A stretch of DNA of 43,782 bases from the NCBI GenBank assembly GCA_004553575.1, contig SFLA01000017.1, forward strand, positions 1 to 43,782. The letters run 5' to 3'. The notes under the pieces were generated by a model that saw nothing but the letters and a program-made list of their open reading frames with translations, was not told the origin of the DNA and made no database searches. The DNA is from Clostridiales bacterium (GTDB lineage Bacteria; Bacillota; Clostridia; Oscillospirales; CAG-382). Position numbers and translations under genes: made by a program. Each line of letters starts with the position of its first letter. Positions within the stretch are counted from its first letter, which is position 1. This document shows positions 39,329 through 43,782 of this stretch, in pieces.

Positions 39329-40129
39329 TTATTTCTTCTTGGTAACGATTACGATAATAACTGCGGCAACGATTATTACACCGGCGCAGACTCCGACGAT
39401 TATCCAGGTGCTGTTTCCGTCGGTCTCTTCGGCTGCGGTATCGGAAGCCTGAGGAGCGTCCGAAATGCCTTCCTCGACGGAAACATCAATCTTCTCGCCC
39501 GAAACGTCGGCGGGCTCTCCGATGCTCTCGTCGTCGGAGGGGGTTCCTTCAACTCCGTATACGCTTATCTCGGACGACCAGCAGCCGATGCTGCCGCCTG
39601 TCGAATACATAACTTTTATATATCTTGCGTTGGTTTCGGTGTCTAACGTGACACTGAACAGGCGGGAGTCTCCCCCTTCGGGAAGCGATTTCATTTCTTC
39701 GGTGGTTTCGGTAACATCGGCGACTCCGCAGGTGGTGAAGGTAACGCCGTCAGAAGAGACAAGAAATTCGACAGAAGCGAGTTCGGTGGAGGCGAGACCC
39801 CAGAAGCCTCCGATAAGGTCGGTGGATATTTCGCGTATCTTGCTTACGGACCCGAGGTCGAGAACTATTGTCGTATCGCTGGAATAGCCTGCTATATCCG
39901 AGGTGGATCCGACGGCGGTCACACCGTTGGTCAGCTTGTAGAGACAGGTCGTGCCGTCCTCTGCATAATCGCCGTAACCGTCGGTTCTCATTGCGCCCTC
40001 CGTGGTATAGGTTTTGCCGATGGCGATATTATCGTACTCGGTGCCGTCTATCTCTTTTGCAAGAGCGGCCGTTCCGAGCAGCGCCGCGGTAAGTAAGAGC
40101 GCCGTAATGACGGAAAAGATTTTTTTCAT
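39329..40129 (-). CDS. Discoidin (F5/8 type C)-like protein with C-terminal membrane anchor
   Basis: 267 aa from the ATG at 40129, chosen because GGAGG lies 7 nt upstream; the ATG at 40135 is too close. Signal peptide ending A-L-A/K (about 24), one galactose-binding-like domain (about 36-190) with N-I-A-I-G-K, D-L-G-S-V-S-K-I-R-E-I and A-R-Y-I-K-V-M-Y, an acidic linker, then a C-terminal membrane helix followed by K-K-K. No LPXTG. Probably binds glycans or cell-surface material. Its promoter diverges from queT and shares a palindrome. Confidence 0.85.
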   Translation of the reverse strand: MKKIFSVITALLLTAALLGTAALAKEIDGTEYDNIAIGKTYTTEGAMRTDGYGDYAEDGTTCLYKLTNGVTAVGSTSDIAGYSSDTTIVLDLGSVSKIREISTDLIGGFWGLASTELASVEFLVSSDGVTFTTCGVADVTETTEEMKSLPEGGDSRLFSVTLDTETNARYIKVMYSTGGSIGCWSSEISVYGVEGTPSDDESIGEPADVSGEKIDVSVEEGISDAPQASDTAAEETDGNSTWIIVGVCAGVIIVAAVIIVIVTKKK

Positions 40130-40167
40130 ACTCATTCCTCCGTTGTTTGTATTAAGTAACCGCTAAC

Positions 40168-40196
40168 AATATATCATTTACCGGCGTTTTTGTCAA
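40168..40196 (-). promoter_or_regulatory. Promoter of the discoidin-type gene
   Basis: Minus strand TTGACA (40196-40191), 17-bp spacer, TATATT (40173-40168). Confidence 0.7.
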
Positions 40197-40212
40197 TAAT
40201 CATTGACAAAAA
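40187..40212. promoter_or_regulatory. Perfect palindrome joining two divergent -35 boxes
   Basis: TTTTTGTCAAT, AATC, ATTGACAAAAA: 11-bp perfect arms. Each arm contains the TTGACA -35 of one of the divergent promoters, so one bound protein could block both. Confidence 0.6.
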
Positions 40213-40231
40213 CTGTCTTCAGGGGTAGAAT
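40203..40231 (+). promoter_or_regulatory. queT promoter
   Basis: TTGACA (40203-40208), 17-bp spacer, TAGAAT (40226-40231), ending 11 nt before the riboswitch. Confidence 0.7.
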
Positions 40232-40242
40232 GTATCGCAATC

Positions 40243-40284
40243 GGTGAGTTCGTGACCATCCTCACCTAAAACAAAACTACGGAG
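40243..40284 (+). ncRNA. preQ1-I-type riboswitch
   Basis: Stem P1 GGTGAG (40243-40248) with CTCACC (40261-40266), loop TTCGTGACCATC, then an A-rich tail TAAAACAAAAC, as in class I preQ1 aptamers (the tail closely resembles the Thermoanaerobacter one). The loop bases TTCGT (40249-40253) can pair with ACGGA (40279-40283), forming the pseudoknot and hiding the GGAG ribosome site of queT. That predicts that preQ1 turns translation off. The downstream gene is a queuosine-precursor transporter, the expected target. Confidence 0.8.
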
Positions 40285-40292
40285 AATCAAAA

Positions 40293-40802
40293 ATGAAAAA
40301 AAGGATCCTGTTTATCACTCAGGCCGCCGTTATCGGTGCCATGTACGTCGCGCTTACTCTGCTGTCTGCCGCATTCAGTCTTGACAAGGGGGCGATTCAG
40401 CTCAGGCTGTCGGAGGCGCTTTGCGTCCTTCCCGTTTTCACACCGGCCGCCGTACCGGGGCTGTTCGTGGGCTGTCTTATCGCCAATCTCGTTACCGGAT
40501 GCATTCCGTGGGATATTGCAATAGGCTCGCTCGCAACGCTGATAGCTGCTGCGGGAACCCGGCTTGCAGGCAGAAGGAACATTTTTCTGGGCTTGCTTTG
40601 TCCGGTAGCCGCAAATACCGTAGCCGTGCCCATTGTATTGAAATACTTCTACGGGCTTGACGGAGCGATATGGTATTTTGCCGTTACTGTATTCGCCGGC
40701 GAGCTGATTTCCGCCGGTCTGCTCGGGTACTTTCTGTACCGTGCGCTTCGCCGGAGCGGATTGTTTCGGAACGGTGAATCCGCCTCCGCGCCGAACGGGT
40801 GA
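40293..40802 (+). CDS. queT: Queuosine precursor ECF transporter S-component QueT
   Basis: 169 aa, about five to six membrane segments. Substrate-binding subunit of an ECF transporter for preQ1 or related 7-deazaguanines. Family features: A-x-I-G-A-M-Y-V-A-L-T near the N terminus, IQLRLSEALCVLPVFTPAAVPG (two adjoining blocks, about 36-57) and L-I-A-N-L-V-T-G-C. GGAG at 40281-40284 lies inside the riboswitch. The energising EcfA/T parts are elsewhere. Monocistronic with a strong terminator. Confidence 0.92.
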   Translation: MKKRILFITQAAVIGAMYVALTLLSAAFSLDKGAIQLRLSEALCVLPVFTPAAVPGLFVGCLIANLVTGCIPWDIAIGSLATLIAAAGTRLAGRRNIFLGLLCPVAANTVAVPIVLKYFYGLDGAIWYFAVTVFAGELISAGLLGYFLYRALRRSGLFRNGESASAPNG

Positions 40803-40830
40803 ATTGTCAGTCGGTTTGTACGTTTTGACG

Positions 40831-40867
40831 TTGCCGCCGTTTTTGTTAAAACGGCGGCAATTTTTTT
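40831..40867 (+). terminator. queT terminator
   Basis: TTGCCGCCGTTTT, 4-nt loop, AAAACGGCGGCAA, then TTTTTTT: a perfect 13-bp stem. Confidence 0.95.
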
Positions 40868-40919
40868 ATCCCGGCTGTGAATTTTGTATAGTTTGTGCAA
40901 AAATAACTTGAACAAAACC

Positions 40920-40948
40920 TTTACAATATCGTAAATATGTGGTAAAAT
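40920..40948 (+). promoter_or_regulatory. Promoter of the S8 protease
   Basis: TTTACA (40920-40925), 17-bp spacer, TAAAAT (40943-40948); AAAGGA at 40981-40986 before the ATG. Confidence 0.65.
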
Positions 40949-40994
40949 CTACAAATAAATATTTTTCATAAATAAAAACGAAAGGACAGACATA

Positions 40995-43782
40995 ATGAAC
41001 AGGAAACTGCTTTCGATTCTGCTTGCAGTCTGCATGGTCGTTTCTCTTTTCACTGCGTTCGCCGTCAGCGCCGACGACAGTGCAAACGGTCTCGAGTATG
41101 CGAAAAAGCTGAATCTGACCGAGGATCAGCTGCTTGCCATTTCCGGGCTTATGGAGGCTTCTGCCGCCGCGGAAAAGGCATATGCTCCCGATGACGATGT
41201 CGTCATCATGGTACAGCTTAAGGAGAAGGCGCTCAGCGATTACAATCGCGTCGGAACGCTCTCCGATTTTATCGTTTCCGCATCCGGTGTTTTGGCTGAA
41301 AACCGGATCGAAAACGCACAGAACAGGATGAGAGACCGGCTCTCCGCCCTGTCCTCCACAATAGACGTTTCCGAATCGGAAGGCTATTCCGTTTTGGTTA
41401 ACGTTATTTCCGTAAACGCCAAGTACAGCGATCTCGAGCTTATCCGCGCTGCGGAAGGCGTTAAGAACGCTTATGTTTCCGGTTATTACGAGCTTCCGAA
41501 GACCGAGACTCCCGTTACAACGAATTCGATCCCGAGCAACGAAATGATCGGTTCGTATGACGCTGCGGATATCGGCTACACCGGAAAGGGAATACTCGTT
41601 GCTGTGCTCGACAGCGGCTGCGACGTCACTCACGAGGCGTTTGCCGTAGACCCCGAGAATCCCGCGCTTACCGAGGATGTCGTTCTGGAAATAGATCCCG
41701 ACGCATATGTTTCCGGAAAGATTCCGTTTGCATACGATTTCGCGGATGAAGATTATGACGTTTATCCGTACCGCAGCGATCACGGAAACCATGTCGCCGG
41801 AACCGTTGCAGGAAACACCGGAGACGGCAAATTCGAGGGAGTCGCTCCCGACGCTCAGCTCGCCATAATGAAGGTGTTCTCCGACAGCGAAAACGGCGCG
41901 TCCGATTCCGACATTTACGAGGCGCTCGAGGCATGTATCCTTCTTGACGTCGACGTTATAAACATGAGCCTCGGCACCCCCTGCGGCTTTACCTCCGATT
42001 CGTCCGAGATCATGGCCGACATGTATGCCGCTCTCAATCAGTCCGGCGTATTTCTCTCAATCTCTGCCGGCAACGATTACTGGCAGGGTCTTTACAGCAA
42101 TTACGGCACCGACCTGTATACCATAGCGTCCAACCAGGATTACGGCGTCACCGGCTCTCCGGCCAGCTATACACTCGGCGGTATGTCCGTAGCGTCGATA
42201 GACAACAATTTCACCTACGGTAACTGGCTGGTATCCAGCAACAGAGACGTTATATACTTCAGCGAGTCCAACGGCGAGGACATGTATTTCTTCGCTCAGC
42301 TTGAGGGCGAATATGAAATCGTGGACTGCGGCTACGGAGCTGCCGAAGACTTTAACGGGCTTGACCTTACCGGCAAGATCGCGCTTATCAAGAGAGGCGA
42401 CATCAGCTTTGTCGATAAGCAGAGCAACGCCGAAAACGCCGGAGCCGAAGGCGTTATAATGTACAACAATGTTGCCGATACCATTCTGAGCAACTTCGCC
42501 ACCACCGGAACCATCCCCTGCATCGGCATATCGATGGAGGACGGCGAAAAGCTCGTTGCCGCTCTGGCGGACGGTGCGGTTTATGTCACGGTAGACCCGG
42601 CGAACGAGGGCTTCGTCCCCAGCGCGTCGGCGGGCGAGCCGAGCATCTTTTCGGCATGGGGCGCTACCCCCGGTCTTACGCTTAAGCCCGAAATAGCCGC
42701 TCCCGGCGGAGATATCTGGTCCACTCTTCCGGACAACCGCTACGGACTTATGAGCGGTACCTCCATGGCTGCTCCGCATATCGCGGGCTCTGCCGCCGTG
42801 GTGCTTCAGTATGTTTATGAAAATAATCCCGATATTGATAAGTACGACGCCAAGGTTGTTGCTCAGGCTCTGCTTATGAACACGGCTGACCCGGTTATTT
42901 ACGAATATTCCGGCGTGTCTTATTCCTATTATTCTCCGAGAAAGCAGGGTGCCGGTCTTGCCGACCTGCTCGGAGCCGTAACCACCGACTGCTACGTTAC
43001 CGTAGCGGGAAGCGAAAAGCCGAAGATCGAGCTCGGCGACACCGTGGATTTCAACGATGAGCTCGTCGGCGCAGGCTCCGATATCGGAAGCGACGGAACC
43101 TTTACCTTTACTTTCACCGTACATAATATGTCCGATGAAACAAACACCTTCAATCTCGGAATGAATTTCCAGATAGACACCGTTGCATCGTCAATCAATA
43201 CCGGTACCGAGCTTCAGTACCTTGTCGATCTCACTCCGACCGACCTCGGCGCCGATTTCGGCAATATCGCATTCAGCGTCTACGGCGCCGACAGCGAGAC
43301 TGTTCAGACAACCGATGACGGCTTCTGCTATATCATCAACGATGACGGCGACGCGATAATAACCGGCTATGCCGCAGATGCAGTCAACCCCACCGCCTAT
43401 ACGAAAGACGGCATAAACATAACGGTTCCCTCCGAGATTGACGGACACACCGTTATCGCCATTTGGGAAAATGCCTTCGCTTATGTTGAGTACGATACCA
43501 TTACCATCCCCGAGACGGTTATCTACATAGCCGATTATTCGGTCGGATATCTCTTCAACGGCGATACCGTTCTTACGGTTCTCGGCGGAGACGAGGTCAC
43601 CGTTACCGTTATCGGAATGGTAAACACCGATCTGCTCGACATGTTCCGTAACTATTACTTCGAGAACGGTCTTTACATCGAGGGATATGTAACGCTCGAT
43701 AATACCGACGCCGAAAAAGAGGATCTCAGCATTCCTTATCTCGGATACTGGGGCGACTGGGCGGCAATAGATATGTTCGATA
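40995..43782 (+). CDS. Secreted subtilisin-like S8 protease (C5a-peptidase type), 3' end outside the window
   Basis: At least 929 codons, open to the right edge. Signal peptide (about 1-25), propeptide with I9-like segment (about 70-160), then the S8 domain. Triad: Asp206 in A-V-L-D-S-G, His263 in D-H-G-N-H-V-A-G and Ser590 in G-T-S-M-A-A-P-H; oxyanion Asn360 in S-A-G-N-D. A PA domain is inserted before Ser590 (I-A-L-I-K-R-G-D-I-S-F...A-G-A-E-G-V-I-M-Y-N-N). An Fn3-like domain of the C5a peptidase/lactocepin type follows (V-D-F-N-D-E-L and later PYLGYWGDW), interrupted at about 775-850 by a BspA-type leucine-rich segment (T-V-P-S-E-I-D-G-H-T-V, T-I-P-E-T-V). It degrades extracellular proteins; the C-terminal anchor is not seen. 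Confidence 0.93.
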   Translation, partial: MNRKLLSILLAVCMVVSLFTAFAVSADDSANGLEYAKKLNLTEDQLLAISGLMEASAAAEKAYAPDDDVVIMVQLKEKALSDYNRVGTLSDFIVSASGVLAENRIENAQNRMRDRLSALSSTIDVSESEGYSVLVNVISVNAKYSDLELIRAAEGVKNAYVSGYYELPKTETPVTTNSIPSNEMIGSYDAADIGYTGKGILVAVLDSGCDVTHEAFAVDPENPALTEDVVLEIDPDAYVSGKIPFAYDFADEDYDVYPYRSDHGNHVAGTVAGNTGDGKFEGVAPDAQLAIMKVFSDSENGASDSDIYEALEACILLDVDVINMSLGTPCGFTSDSSEIMADMYAALNQSGVFLSISAGNDYWQGLYSNYGTDLYTIASNQDYGVTGSPASYTLGGMSVASIDNNFTYGNWLVSSNRDVIYFSESNGEDMYFFAQLEGEYEIVDCGYGAAEDFNGLDLTGKIALIKRGDISFVDKQSNAENAGAEGVIMYNNVADTILSNFATTGTIPCIGISMEDGEKLVAALADGAVYVTVDPANEGFVPSASAGEPSIFSAWGATPGLTLKPEIAAPGGDIWSTLPDNRYGLMSGTSMAAPHIAGSAAVVLQYVYENNPDIDKYDAKVVAQALLMNTADPVIYEYSGVSYSYYSPRKQGAGLADLLGAVTTDCYVTVAGSEKPKIELGDTVDFNDELVGAGSDIGSDGTFTFTFTVHNMSDETNTFNLGMNFQIDTVASSINTGTELQYLVDLTPTDLGADFGNIAFSVYGADSETVQTTDDGFCYIINDDGDAIITGYAADAVNPTAYTKDGINITVPSEIDGHTVIAIWENAFAYVEYDTITIPETVIYIADYSVGYLFNGDTVLTVLGGDEVTVTVIGMVNTDLLDMFRNYYFENGLYIEGYVTLDNTDAEKEDLSIPYLGYWGDWAAIDMFD

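Noticed and set aside
42057..43124. Long open frame of 355 codons on the minus strand
   Set aside because: Lies fully antisense to the S8 protease, whose triad and domains prove the plus-strand frame; no ribosome site or known domain.
1..43782. CRISPR arrays, tRNA or rRNA genes, prophage genes
   Set aside because: No regularly spaced repeats, no cloverleaf or rRNA-like stretches, and no phage structural or integrase genes recognised.

Overview
The window looks like a chromosomal segment of an anaerobic, endospore-forming Clostridia, probably a gut Oscillospiraceae/Ruminococcaceae-like lineage. This is inferred from a complete cotJABC spore-coat operon, an LL-diaminopimelate aminotransferase (DapL), Rnf-type genes, ECF S-components (BioY, QueT), a CotH-dockerin protein, strong GGAGG ribosome sites, TTGACA/TATAAT promoters and moderate GC content. 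No rRNA, tRNA, CRISPR array, transposase or phage module is visible. Genes lie in short operons on both strands, many with ATGA stop/start overlaps.

Layout. 1-3317: left-edge partial gene, then a minus-strand operon of unknown membrane protein, sugar-type MFS carrier and membrane-anchored glycerophosphodiesterase. 3443-5072: two unknown lipoproteins. 5146-10661: secreted duplicated beta-helix lipoprotein (-), M20 peptidase (+), DUF4434 surface protein (-). 10894-12845: aspartokinase and YigZ (+). 13052-17429: minus-strand redox operon ccdA-trxB-tlpA-(FMN_bind-like twin-domain lipoprotein)-apbE, with trxA divergent at 17570. 17942-20901: minus-strand operon acyl-CoA ligase, 50-aa membrane protein, TetR, BioY, with a palindromic operator at its promoter. 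20984-24097: dapL (-) diverging from a paaK-like ligase and a double-ACT protein (+). 24184-24765: gene remnants and palindromic elements. 24766-25823: cotJABC (-). 26097-29174: minus-strand run of UPF0200-like kinase, PflX-like radical SAM, GNAT, a kinase remnant and a HAD phosphatase in a more AT-rich stretch. 29477-31804: RlmD (-) and a ComEC-type metallo-beta-lactamase (+). 31788-34581: compact divergent Rnf-like operon rnfC-rnfD-rnfA/E-like (-). 34736-35897: DUF4364 and endonuclease III (+). 36016-39176: solute-binding lipoprotein and CotH-dockerin protein (+). 39329-40129: discoidin-type anchored protein (-). 40243-40802: preQ1-I-type riboswitch and queT (+). 40995 to the right edge: a large S8 serine protease, cut by the window.

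Most interesting. The 13.0-17.9 kb block assembles a plausible route for moving reducing equivalents out of the cell (TrxB, TrxA, CcdA, TlpA) and places it in one operon with a flavinyltransferase and a lipoprotein of two FMN_bind-like repeats. In both repeats the usual S-G-A-T flavinylation motif reads A-S-C-T, and each repeat has a cysteine pair spaced exactly 30 residues apart. About 14 kb away, the Rnf-like operon has only C, D and one A/E-like subunit, and its RnfD motif is R-V-Y-T-P-L instead of S-G-A-T-P-L. Together they suggest an unusual flavin/thiol extracytoplasmic electron-transfer system. This is a hypothesis from by-eye motif reading, not a demonstrated function.
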